Origin: Microtetraspora glauca
Lineage (GTDB): Bacteria; Actinomycetota; Actinomycetes; Streptomycetales; Streptomycetaceae
Reading direction: 5' to 3'
Assembly (NCBI GenBank): GCA_000721275.1
Contig: JOFO01000083.1
Span: forward strand, 1 to 21,591
Length of the DNA stretch: 21,591 bases
The notes below the pieces were generated by a model, which did no database searches, had not been told where the DNA came from, and worked only from the letters and a program-made list of their open reading frames with translations. A program made the position numbers and the translations under genes. Positions 14,293 through 21,591 of the stretch are shown piece by piece (the stretch's first letter is position 1; each line of letters begins with the position of its first letter).

Positions 14293-15477
14293 TCAGAGGT
14301 GGGCCAGGGCGCGCCCGGCGATGTGGCGGCCGATGGGGAGGGACGCGGTCGCCGCGGGGGACGGCGCGTTGAGGACGTGGACCGTCCGCGTCCCCTCCCG
14401 GATGAGGAAGTCGTCCACCAGCGTCCCGTCCCGCAGCACCGCCTGTGCCCGCACCCCCGCCGCCGCCGGCCGCAGGTCGGACTCGTCGACGCCGGGCAGC
14501 AGCCGCCGCACCGCCTCGGTGAAGGCCCGCTTCGACAGGGAGCGGCGCAGCTCGCCCGCGCCGTACTTCCAGTGGCGGCGGGCGATGGCCCAGGAGCCGG
14601 GCCAGGCGAGGGTGCCGCCGAGCTCGCCGGGGCGGACGACGCCCCAGTCGTAGCCCTCGCGCGCCAGCGCCGGCACCGCGTTCGGCCCGATGTGGACGCC
14701 GCCGTCGATGCCGCGCGTGAGGTGGACGCCGAGGAACGGGAACGCGGGGTCGGGCACGGGGTAGATGAGGCCGCGGACGAGGGAGGGGTCGGCCAGCTCG
14801 TAGTACTCGCCGCGGAAGGGCACGATCCGCATGCCGGGGTCGTCGCCGGCGAGCCGTGCGATCCGGTCGCAGTGCAGCCCCGCGCAGTTGACGAGGACCT
14901 TGCCGCGCAGGATCCGCTGGTCGGCGGTGCGGACGGCGACGCCCCACGGGCGCCGGTCGATCGCGGTGACCTCGGCGCCGTACAGGATCTCCGCGCCGGA
15001 GGACTCGGCGAGCCGCCGGGCGACCGCCGGGTAGTCGACGATGCCGGTGGTGCCGACGTGGATCGCGGCGAGGCCCCGCACCCGGGGCTCGTACTCCGTG
15101 ATCTGCGACGGGCCGAGCTCGCGCACCGGGATGCCGTTCTCCCGGCCGCGCTGGACCAGGGCGTGCAGCCGCGGCAGCTCCTCGCGCTCGGTGGCGACGA
15201 CGAGCTTGCCGGTCACCTCGTGCGGAATGTCCCATTCCGCGCAGAACTTGACCATTTCGGCGGCGCCCTCGACGGCGAACCGCGCCTTGAGGGAGCCGGG
15301 TCGGTAGTACAGGCCGCTGTGGATGACGCCGCTGTTGCGCCCGGTCTGGTGGCGCGCGGGCCCGTCCTCCTTCTCCAGGACGGCGACGCGGGTGCCGGGC
15401 GCGGCGCGCTGGAGGGCGTACGCCGTCGACAGACCGACGATCCCGCCGCCGATCACCAGCACGTCACAGTCAAACAC
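14293..15477 (-). CDS. lhgO: L-2-hydroxyglutarate oxidase
   Basis: FAD-dependent oxidoreductase of 394 aa in the DAO/GlpD superfamily, matching LhgO length and motifs. It would oxidise L-2-hydroxyglutarate to 2-oxoglutarate, in E. coli passing electrons to the membrane quinone pool. The dinucleotide-binding motif is VLVIGGGIVGLSTA (near residues 7-20). It is followed by LEKEDGPARHQTGRNSGVIHSGLYY, with the conserved H-x-TGRNSGVIHSG flavin loop, then NCAGLHCDR, PFRGEYYEL and the C-terminal LNAPSPAATASLPIG. The start is GTG 15477, because CCTCC (GGAGG on the coding strand) at 15486-15490 is spaced 7-8 nt; an in-frame ATG at 15507 would place that ribosome site inside the gene. It is transcribed in the same direction as trmB and the NsdA-like gene. 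Confidence 0.92.
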   Translation of the reverse strand: MFDCDVLVIGGGIVGLSTAYALQRAAPGTRVAVLEKEDGPARHQTGRNSGVIHSGLYYRPGSLKARFAVEGAAEMVKFCAEWDIPHEVTGKLVVATEREELPRLHALVQRGRENGIPVRELGPSQITEYEPRVRGLAAIHVGTTGIVDYPAVARRLAESSGAEILYGAEVTAIDRRPWGVAVRTADQRILRGKVLVNCAGLHCDRIARLAGDDPGMRIVPFRGEYYELADPSLVRGLIYPVPDPAFPFLGVHLTRGIDGGVHIGPNAVPALAREGYDWGVVRPGELGGTLAWPGSWAIARRHWKYGAGELRRSLSKRAFTEAVRRLLPGVDESDLRPAAAGVRAQAVLRDGTLVDDFLIREGTRTVHVLNAPSPAATASLPIGRHIAGRALAHL

Positions 15478-15553
15478 CAGCGCCACCTCCCACCCCTGAT
15501 AGTGCACTGGCCCACTGACATTCCCGCTAAACGCCCACGTCGTGGGACGCGCG

Positions 15554-16990
15554 TCACGCCGGTGCCACGAGCAGGGGCCGGGCCCGCTCGCGCAGTTCCC
15601 TGACCCGCGGCTCGTGCCCGTACGGCTCCAGGCGGTGCAGCAGGTCCCGTACGTACTCGGTGGTCCGCGCCGAGGAGATCCGGCCGGCCACCTCCACCGC
15701 GCGCGTGCCGGCCGCGCAGGCCGCGTCGAGGTTGCCGGACTCCAGCTCGGCGACGGCCGAGACGACGAGCCGCAGCCCGTGCGAGCGGACGAACTCCTCC
15801 GTCGGCCGGGACAGCGCCTGCTCGGTGAAGCGCCGCACCTCGCGCGGCATCCGCAGGTCCCGGTAGCACTCGGCGGCGTCCGCGCAGAAGCGGTCGTACG
15901 AGTAGAAGCCGAGCCACGTCGGGTCGGCGTCGCCCTCCCGGGACCGCTCCAGCCACCCCTCGGCGGACTTCAGGGCCGCCGCCGCGGCGGGCCCGTCGCC
16001 GGCCTTGGCGTGCGCGCGGGCCTCGACGAGCCGGAAGAACGACATGGTGCGGGCGGTGGCGAGCCCCCGGTTCCGTTCCAGCGCCGCCTGCGCCAGGTCG
16101 ACGCCCTCGTCGGCGAAGCCCCGGTAGATGGCCTGGAGGGACATCGACGCGAGGACGTACCCGCCGAGCGGCACGTCGGCGGCGGCCCGGGCGAGCCGCA
16201 GCGCCTGGATGTAGTACCGCTGGGCGGCCTCCTGCTGCCCGGTGTCGAAGGCCATCCAGCCGGCGAGCCGGGTCAGCTCGGCGGTCGCCCCGAAGAGCGC
16301 CCGGCCGACCTCGTCGGAGTACGAGCCGAGCAGCAGCGGCGCCGCGTCCACCCGCAGGCACTCCGGCACCATCGACGAGCGCCAGTCCCCGCCGCCGTAC
16401 TTGGAGTCCCACTTGCGCGCGTCCTCGGCGGCCTCGCGCAGCTTGGCGACGTCACTGTGCCCCACGCGCGCGTGCTCCGCGGCCCCGGCCGGCCCGGCGC
16501 CGCCCGGCCGCCCCGCCTCCCGCTCCACCGACGGGTCGGCGGGGGTGATCAGCCACCGGGACGTGGGGGTCGCGTAGGCGCTGACGGAGAACGAGCCGGC
16601 CAGCGACTGCCAGATCCCGCCGCCAGCCCGCCGCCCGGCGAGGTCCAGCCGGTAGAGGTCGGTGGCGGCGCGGACCGCCTCGCCGACGTCCCGGGGGAAG
16701 GCGAGGCCCACCTCCGGCGCCGGGTCGGCGTCCGCGAGCCCGATCTCGTGCAGCGGCACGGGCCGGCCCAGCTTCTGGCCGATCGCGGCGGCGATCAGGT
16801 GCGGCGCGGCGCCCTGCGGCACCATCCCCTTGGAGACCCAGCGGGCCACCGAGGTCTTGTCGTAACGCAGCGTCAGACCGCGCTGCGCGCCGAGGTCGTT
16901 GACGCGCCGGGCGAGGCCGGCGTTGCTGATTCCCGCGAGGGCGAGAACGGCGCCGAGCTTCTCGTTCGGCCCGCGTTGCTCCCTGGACAT
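15554..16990 (-). CDS. NsdA-like / sporulation-associated regulator with TPR region
   Basis: Cytoplasmic regulatory protein of 478 aa of a family confined to actinobacteria. Residues about 8-60 form a divergent helix-turn-helix ([38 protein letters not shown]). 65-150 is a conserved middle segment. About 195-470 is all-helical with TPR-like repeats ([52 protein letters not shown]). Streptomyces relatives include NsdA, a negative regulator of antibiotic production and sporulation, and a protein named sporulation-associated; this one resembles the latter, from memory and unchecked. The start is ATG 16990, with GAGGGG about 7 nt upstream; in-frame ATGs further up (17008, 17035) lack such a site. 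A good promoter lies 60-100 nt upstream. Confidence 0.82.
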   Translation of the reverse strand: MSREQRGPNEKLGAVLALAGISNAGLARRVNDLGAQRGLTLRYDKTSVARWVSKGMVPQGAAPHLIAAAIGQKLGRPVPLHEIGLADADPAPEVGLAFPRDVGEAVRAATDLYRLDLAGRRAGGGIWQSLAGSFSVSAYATPTSRWLITPADPSVEREAGRPGGAGPAGAAEHARVGHSDVAKLREAAEDARKWDSKYGGGDWRSSMVPECLRVDAAPLLLGSYSDEVGRALFGATAELTRLAGWMAFDTGQQEAAQRYYIQALRLARAAADVPLGGYVLASMSLQAIYRGFADEGVDLAQAALERNRGLATARTMSFFRLVEARAHAKAGDGPAAAAALKSAEGWLERSREGDADPTWLGFYSYDRFCADAAECYRDLRMPREVRRFTEQALSRPTEEFVRSHGLRLVVSAVAELESGNLDAACAAGTRAVEVAGRISSARTTEYVRDLLHRLEPYGHEPRVRELRERARPLLVAPA

Positions 16991-17058
16991 GACGCCACCC
17001 CTCGACATCCAGACGGCCGCCGCGACGCCGGGCATAGGCGGGCGGCATTCGTAAACAC

Positions 17059-17087
17059 AGCGTAGTTCGCCGCATCCCCACCGTTAA
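17059..17087 (-). promoter_or_regulatory. Predicted promoter of the NsdA-like gene
   Basis: On the minus strand TTAACG (17087-17082), a 17-nt spacer and TACGCT (17064-17059, TANNNT) would start RNA near 17051, giving a leader of about 60 nt before the ATG at 16990. Confidence 0.55.
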
Positions 17088-17699
17088 GGGGCGGAGTTCC
17101 GTATGGCGAGATTGTTGTGTGACCAGCCGACCGGAAGGCCCCTCCGGCCGGTCCGTGCTCCGGCCGTGTGGCCGTGCGCCCGGCCGTGCGCTCTCGCCGC
17201 TCCGGGCCGCGACGGCTTCCATGAGTGCTGCGTGGGTCGGCCCGTCCGGCCGGGAGCGGCGCCCTGCCGGGTGCCTGGTCCCGCGCCGATGGGCCGGGGG
17301 ACACCGCCGCTCCATTCCCCGCGGGCGGCGGACGGCGCCGGGGGCGGGTCGCCTCCCGGACTGCCGCCCGACCGGACCCGGACGGCTGCCGGCGATCTCC
17401 GGCCGGTGCCCGTCTCCGTGATCCTTTCGGCGCCCGCCGCGCGGTCAAACCTCCGCACAGGGGCCAGAATCGGCCTCTTTCCGCGGACTCCCCGCCGCGG
17501 CGCCGCACACCGGGCCCTCACCCCGTGCCCACCCCACCGGCACTCTGCCCGTCACCTCCGCGCCACCGCGCGCCCCCCGGCCGGCCAACCCGCCCATGCC
17601 AGGGGCGCATTCGCCTTTCGCGCGCGTGCACCCGGACCCCGCCCCGTGCGCCGTTGTCATGGCAGCATGGCCCCCACCGAAACGGACGTGGAGGCGCCG
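17088..17699. other. 612-bp region without a recognisable gene
   Basis: Open frames exist on both strands, but only because stop codons are rare at this GC content. Their translations are Pro/Arg/Ala-rich with no domain, and none has a convincing ribosome site. The sequence holds several CGGCCG-rich stretches (for example 17158-17193, with repeated GGCCGTG) and an isolated CAGAAT at 17464. No tRNA, small peptide precursor or strong hairpin could be defended. It is the long leader and promoter region of the asparagine-synthetase-like gene. Confidence 0.5.
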
Positions 17700-19883
17700 A
17701 TGCGATGGCTGGTGGGCTGGAGCAGTGTCGCCGCGGGATACGCCACGACCGCCGGCGCACGCCCCGGAGCGGCGCACGGCGCGCACGCGTACGGCTCCGA
17801 AGTCCCGCACCAGGCACCGCCGTTCGCCGAGCGCGGCGGGCACGTCGGGGGGCGCACGGTGCAGCCGGTGGGCGCACAGCTCCTGTGGGGCGACCCCGAC
17901 CCGCTCTGGGCGGTCGGCGACTGGCGCCCCGACGAGGTGCGGGTGGTCTCCCTCGACGACGGCACCCGGCTCGCCGTCCTCGGCTGCTGCGCCGCGAGCG
18001 ACGACGAACTCCGCCGCGGCCTCGTCACCGCGCGCGGCGGCGCCCTCCGCCACCTCACCGCCTGGCCCGGCAGCTACACCGCCGTCGTCAAGGCCGGCCG
18101 CCGCGTCACCGTCACCGGCGACCTGGCCGGCGCCCGCCCGGTCTTCCACACCCCCTGGGAGGGCGGCACCGCCTACGCCACCGCCGCCCTCCCGCTCGCC
18201 GACCTCATCGAGGCCCAGCTCGACATCGGCCACCTCGCCGCGCTGCTCGCCTGCCCCGAGTCCCCGGAGGCCCTGCGCGACTCCACCCCGTACGAGGGCG
18301 TCCGCCGCGTCCCGCCCGGCCACGCGCTGATCCTGCGCGAGGGCTCCCGGGAGATCGCCGGGTACGAGACGGTGGCCTCGCTCGCCGTCGCCGCCCCGCA
18401 GGCCGACCCCCGGCAGGCCGTCGAGGCGGTCCGGGACGCCCTCGTGGAGTCCGTACGCGCCCGGCTCACCGCCCCCCGGCACGCGCCCGAGGCCCCGCCG
18501 CCGGACCCCGGGCCGGTCCCCGGCATGGGGCCCGCCGACCGGCGGGCGGCCCGTGGCGCCGGGCCCGCGCCCGGCATCGGCGCCGACCTGTCCGGCGGCA
18601 GCGCCTCCGCCACCCTCGCCCTGCTCGCCGCCGGACTGCCCGGCGTGCCCGGCACCCTGCACGGGCACGCGGGCGCGGGGGAGCGGCTGCTCGCCGTCAC
18701 CTTCAACGACCTGGCGACCCGCCCGGGCCCCGGCCGGACCGCCGAACTGGAGCGCGCCCGGGAGCTGGCCGCCGACCCCCGGCTGCGGCACGTGGTCGTC
18801 ACGGCGGGTGAGGACGCCCTCCCGTACGCCGCCCTGGACGGGCCGCTCACCGACGAGCCCGGGCCCGCGCTGGTCACCGCCGAACGGCACCGCAGGCGCC
18901 TCGCCGGAGGCAGCGCCGACCACTTCACCGGGCTCGGCGCCCGGCAGGTCCTGGACGCCCACCCGGCCCGCCTCGCCGACCTCCTGATGGACCGCAGGCG
19001 CCGCTCCCTGGTGCGCCCGGTGACCGCCCTCGCCAAGGCCACCGGCCCGTCCGCCGGCTCCTTCCTGGTGCCGGTCACCGTCTACCGCGCGGCTCGCAGG
19101 CTCGCCCGTACGCCCTACCGGACCGGCCTGGAGACCGCCGCCCGGCACGTCCTCGACGCCAACCGGCAGCCCGCCGACGGGCACGGCCCGCTCGCGGCCT
19201 CGCTGTCCGCCCTCGCCTGGTCCCGGCCCGGCCCGGCGGCCCGCTGGCTCACGGGCGAGGCGCTGGCCGAGGTGTCCGTACGCCTCAACCGGGCGGCCAC
19301 CCTGCCGCCGGCCGTCCAGCGCCCCGGCGAGGCACGCGCGCGTGCGGCGCTCGCCCGGGCCGCGGCCGACCACCGGGTCCTCGAACAGGCCGCCGAGATC
19401 CGGGGCCAGCGGCTGCACGCCCCCTTCCTCGACAACCAGGTCGTCCGCGCCTGCCGGGAGCTCCCCGAGGCGCTGCGGGTCCAGCCCGACGCGCGGGCCG
19501 GCGTCCTGCGCACGGTCCTCGCCGACACCGGCATCCGCGACCTGCCGGCCGGCTGGGGCGCGCCCTACCCGGCGGTCCCGGCCGGCACCGCCCGCGCGGG
19601 CCTGCGCGCCGCGCTCCCGCAGCTGCTCGCCCTGTTCGAGGCGCCGCTCCTCGCCGACGCGGGCCTCGTGGAGGCGGGCACGGTCCGCGAGGCGCTGCGG
19701 GCGGCGGCGGACGGCGCCCGGATCCCCCTGGACGGCCTCGCCGACCTCGTCTCCACCGAGCTCTGGCTCCGCCGCCTCCTCGCCCGCCGGGGCTCCTGCT
19801 GGACCGACACGGCGACCCCGCGCGCGCCCCGCGCGGTGCAGGGCCCGCTGATCCCGGCGTCCCGGTCGCTGCCGGCGCGGTGA
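17700..19883 (+). CDS. Asparagine synthetase-like protein with degenerate catalytic motifs
   Basis: Protein of 727 aa with the two-domain layout of asparagine synthetase/lasso cyclase-type enzymes. The N-terminal domain (1-230) begins MRWLVGW and lacks the Cys-2 nucleophile of glutaminases; VTVTGDLAGARPVFHTP and YEGVRRVPPGHALIL are the conserved NTN-fold segments. The C-terminal domain starts at about 240. Its PP-loop reads GADLSGGSASATLALLA (295-310), so the SGGxDS aspartate is replaced by Ala302. The late segment IRGQRLHAPFLDNQVVRACRELP keeps the PFLD motif. A low-complexity Pro/Gly/Arg insert spans about 258-292. Amide formation is therefore uncertain; it may use ATP differently or be non-catalytic. 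No precursor peptide, RRE or protease gene typical of a lasso cluster is nearby. The start is ATG 17700 with GGAGG 5 nt upstream; ATG 17667 has none. Confidence 0.8.
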   Translation: MRWLVGWSSVAAGYATTAGARPGAAHGAHAYGSEVPHQAPPFAERGGHVGGRTVQPVGAQLLWGDPDPLWAVGDWRPDEVRVVSLDDGTRLAVLGCCAASDDELRRGLVTARGGALRHLTAWPGSYTAVVKAGRRVTVTGDLAGARPVFHTPWEGGTAYATAALPLADLIEAQLDIGHLAALLACPESPEALRDSTPYEGVRRVPPGHALILREGSREIAGYETVASLAVAAPQADPRQAVEAVRDALVESVRARLTAPRHAPEAPPPDPGPVPGMGPADRRAARGAGPAPGIGADLSGGSASATLALLAAGLPGVPGTLHGHAGAGERLLAVTFNDLATRPGPGRTAELERARELAADPRLRHVVVTAGEDALPYAALDGPLTDEPGPALVTAERHRRRLAGGSADHFTGLGARQVLDAHPARLADLLMDRRRRSLVRPVTALAKATGPSAGSFLVPVTVYRAARRLARTPYRTGLETAARHVLDANRQPADGHGPLAASLSALAWSRPGPAARWLTGEALAEVSVRLNRAATLPPAVQRPGEARARAALARAAADHRVLEQAAEIRGQRLHAPFLDNQVVRACRELPEALRVQPDARAGVLRTVLADTGIRDLPAGWGAPYPAVPAGTARAGLRAALPQLLALFEAPLLADAGLVEAGTVREALRAAADGARIPLDGLADLVSTELWLRRLLARRGSCWTDTATPRAPRAVQGPLIPASRSLPAR

Positions 19884-20024
19884 CGGCGGTGCGGTGACGG
19901 ACGCGCTGGGGCGACGGCGCTGGGGCGAAACGTCACAGCACACTGGTTCGAGTGAAGGGTGCCCGGCCCGGCTCCGGCGACCGTCCTAAGCTGAGAACGT
20001 CGCACCGAGCGAAGGAGGTCCAGC

Positions 20025-20633
20025 ATGGCCATGCCGCTGCCGGTTCCAGCTCCGGAAGACAGCGTGACCGAGGAACACGACGACCGCGAAGCCGCGACCG
20101 CCGAGGAGACCTTCGAGCTGTTCAGTGCCGTGGCCCCCAAGGGCTGGCGCGTGGAGCTGATCGAAGGGGAGATTTACGTGGTACCTCCGGCTAAGGGCAA
20201 GCACGAGAAGATCGTGACCGAGCTGGTCGAGCAGGTCGTCGCCCGTCGGACGGACAAGGATCTGCGTAACTCCACGGGCATCGGTCTTTATCTCCCCGGG
20301 GCCAACGGCATCGTCCGCGTCATTCCGGACCTGGTGATCGCCCCTCGCGACTCCTTCGACAACGAACAGGAGTGGCACGCGCCCGATGCCGTGCTTCTGG
20401 TCGCCGAGGTCGCCTCTCCGTCCACCGCGAGCCGCGACCGCGTCCTGAAGATCCGCGCCTACGCCCGTGCCGGAATCCCCCTCTACCTGATGATCGACCG
20501 CGAGGCCGGCGAGGCCGTCGTCTGCTCCGAGCCCGTCGGCGACGACTACGCCCACACGTCCGTCCACAAGCTGGGGGCCGAGGTCCCGCTCCCCGCCCCC
20601 CTCGGCTTCACCCTGGACACCGCCGCGTTCTGA
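20025..20633 (+). CDS. Uma2-family (DUF820) restriction endonuclease-like protein
   Basis: Cytoplasmic PD-(D/E)xK-fold protein of 202 aa. WRVELIEGEIYVVPPAKGKHE (41-61) is the typical Uma2 opening. RVIPDLVIAP carries D102, and LLVAEVASPSTASRDRVLKIRAYARAGIPLY supplies E128 and K142, so the expected metal and catalytic residues are present. Its biological role is not established; the family is multicopy in Streptomyces and cyanobacteria, often next to regulators. The first 25 residues are acidic and poorly conserved. The start is ATG 20025 with a strong AAGGAGGT 5 nt upstream, and TAAGCT (19986-19991) may be the -10 of its promoter. Codon use is slightly less GC-extreme than in its neighbours (for example GAT, TTT, TAT, GCT), which could mean more recent acquisition. 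It is probably monocistronic. Confidence 0.9.
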   Translation: MAMPLPVPAPEDSVTEEHDDREAATAEETFELFSAVAPKGWRVELIEGEIYVVPPAKGKHEKIVTELVEQVVARRTDKDLRNSTGIGLYLPGANGIVRVIPDLVIAPRDSFDNEQEWHAPDAVLLVAEVASPSTASRDRVLKIRAYARAGIPLYLMIDREAGEAVVCSEPVGDDYAHTSVHKLGAEVPLPAPLGFTLDTAAF

Positions 20634-20705
20634 CCCCCGGCGCCGCTGTCCACAGGCCGGGGAAACCCCGAGGCGCCCTTGGCCCCCGGCGGCCAGAATG
20701 GGCCG

Positions 20706-21578
20706 GTGCGGTATCTCCTCCTCGGCACCACCGAGGCCCTCGGCCCCGACGGCACCCCCCTGCCCCTCGGCGGCGCCCGGCTGCGCGCCCTGCTCGCCGC
20801 GCTCGCGCTCCGCGGCGGACGGGCCGTCCCGGTCGGAGAGCTGGTGGACGACGTGTACGGGGACGAACCGCCGCTCGACGCGCCCGCCGCCCTCCAGGCC
20901 CTCGTCGGACGCCTCCGCCGCGTCCTCGGCCGCGCGGCCGTCGAGGCGACGCCCGGCCCCGGGTACCGGCTGGCCGCCGCACCCGACGACATCGACCTGT
21001 ACGTCTTCGAGCGCCGCGCCGCCGAAGCCGCCGCCCTCCTCGACGCCGGCGACCCCGAGACGGCCGCCGCCCTCCTCCGGGACGCCCTGGGGCTCTTCCG
21101 CGGCCCCGCCCTCGCCGACCTGCCCGGACCGGCCGGCGTCCGCCCCGAGGCCCAGCGCCTCGCCGCCCTGCGCCGCCGCGTCGAGGCCGACCTGCGGCGC
21201 GGCGCCGTCGACGGCCTCGTCCCCGAACTCACCGAGCTGACCGCCGCGCACCCGTACGACGAGGGCTTCCGCGCCCAGCTCATCCGGGCCCTGCGCGCCG
21301 AGGGTCGGCACGCCGACGCGCTCGCCGCGTACGAGACGGCCCGCCGCGACCTCGCGGACGCCCTCGGCACCGACCCGGGCCCCGAACTGACGTCCCTGCA
21401 CCGCGAACTCCTCACCCCGCCCGTGTACCCCCACCACACCCCGAGCCCGACCCCGACCCCGGACCCGGACCCGGACCCGGTTCCGGCCTCCCACCCCACC
21501 CCCACGCCCTCGCCGCGTAGGAGACGCCCCGCCGCGACCTCGCGGACGCCCTCGGCACCGACCCGGGCCCCGAACTGA
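20706..21578 (+). CDS. SARP/AfsR-type transcriptional regulator, 3' part lost or scrambled at the window edge
   Basis: Residues 1-90 are an OmpR-type winged helix-turn-helix (LGGARLRALLAALALRGG, VGELVDDVYGDEPP, ALVGRLRRVLG, TPGPGYRLAA). About 96-238 is the bacterial transcriptional activation domain (LYVFERRAAEAAALL, LFRGPALADLPG, TELTAAHPYDEGFRAQLI, ALAAYETARRDLADALGTDPGPELTSLHRELL). These are activators of antibiotic clusters or AfsR-like global regulators that bind direct repeats. After residue 239 there is only Pro/Asp-rich sequence, then a stop at 21576-21578 that falls in an out-of-frame copy of 21321-21403. The true C-terminus, which may include an ATPase domain, is therefore unknown. 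The start GTG 20706 has no ribosome site; CAGAAT ends 6 nt before it, so the message may be leaderless. Confidence 0.8.
   Translation: MRYLLLGTTEALGPDGTPLPLGGARLRALLAALALRGGRAVPVGELVDDVYGDEPPLDAPAALQALVGRLRRVLGRAAVEATPGPGYRLAAAPDDIDLYVFERRAAEAAALLDAGDPETAAALLRDALGLFRGPALADLPGPAGVRPEAQRLAALRRRVEADLRRGAVDGLVPELTELTAAHPYDEGFRAQLIRALRAEGRHADALAAYETARRDLADALGTDPGPELTSLHRELLTPPVYPHHTPSPTPTPDPDPDPVPASHPTPTPSPRRRRPAATSRTPSAPTRAPN
21446..21481. repeat. Six-unit hexanucleotide repeat
   Basis: CCCGAC twice, CCCGGA three times and CCCGGT once, head to tail, coding for alternating Pro-Thr/Pro-Asp in the SARP linker. Such a tract favours polymerase slippage and assembly breaks. Confidence 0.88.
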
Positions 21579-21591
21579 CGTCCCTGCACCG
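21509..21591 (+). repeat. Direct copy of 21321-21403 at the right edge
   Basis: The last 83 bases repeat 21321-21403 with two mismatches (21520 G for C, 21527 C for G); the final 64 bases are identical. The offset is 188 nt, not a multiple of three, so the copy is out of frame with the inner one. One mismatch turns TAC into TAG in the frame of the original. Confidence 0.92.

Noticed and set aside
17084..17521. Possible 145-aa minus-strand gene in the long gap
   Set aside because: Low-complexity Arg/Gly/Pro translation, no ribosome site, no recognisable motif; expected by chance at this GC content.
17700..19883. Lasso-peptide biosynthetic cluster
   Set aside because: Only the cyclase-like protein is present, with degenerate motifs; no precursor, RRE or leader peptidase was found on either side.
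98..21578. TTA codons indicating bldA control
   Set aside because: TTA-type triplets in coding regions (for example near 4141, 16866, 20173, 20284) fall out of frame; none is an in-frame codon.

Overview
The window looks like core chromosome of a high-GC actinobacterium, most likely Streptomyces or a close relative. The grounds are very strong G/C third-position bias on both strands, GTG/TTG starts, a C1/U72 initiator tRNA, a SARP-type regulator, an NsdA-like sporulation/antibiotic regulator, TipA-type and ECF41-type regulators, and a c-di-AMP (ydaO) riboswitch in front of a cell-wall hydrolase. I saw no integrase, transposase, CRISPR array or phage module, and no in-frame TTA codon. Both ends carry direct copies of sequence found 188-421 bp further in, so the window is probably one complete draft contig with repeat or assembly artefacts at its edges.

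Layout: (1) 98-2193, a lipid-kinase/PAP2-phosphatase operon on +. (2) 2222-3957, an ECF41-like sigma factor on - with its own TGTCACA-N16-CGTC promoter, divergent from a rhodanese on + that is probably leaderless. (3) 4009-4772, an initiator tRNA directly followed by a TipA-type MerR gene that has lost its DNA-binding N-terminus but keeps the internal TipAS start. (4) 4870-7761, a small exported protein whose signal-peptide coding region contains a 48-bp perfect palindrome, then a cysteine-synthase-like PLP enzyme translationally coupled to an MFS transporter. (5) 7795-9218, three 28-bp-spaced CG-rich palindromic elements followed by a membrane PP2C (SpoIIE-type) phosphatase. (6) 9376-10829, promoter, ydaO riboswitch and M23 endopeptidase. 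(7) 10930-16990, an aldo/keto reductase on + converging on a leftward group: PrsW-type protease, TrmB, L-2-hydroxyglutarate oxidase and NsdA-like regulator. (8) 17088-21578, a 600-bp leader region, an asparagine-synthetase-like protein with degenerate catalytic motifs, a Uma2 nuclease-like protein and the N-terminal half of a SARP/AfsR-type regulator.

The genes do not form one pathway. Several handle envelope and signalling: lipid kinase and PAP2, PrsW, M23 under c-di-AMP control, PP2C, ECF41. Others are housekeeping (tRNA-fMet, TrmB, LhgO) or developmental regulators. No clear new defence or biosynthetic system is present. The best anomalies are the decapitated tipA gene abutting tRNA-fMet, the 48-bp palindrome, the 28-bp operator-like array, the diverged cysteine-synthase/MFS pair and the asparagine-synthetase-like protein lacking key residues.
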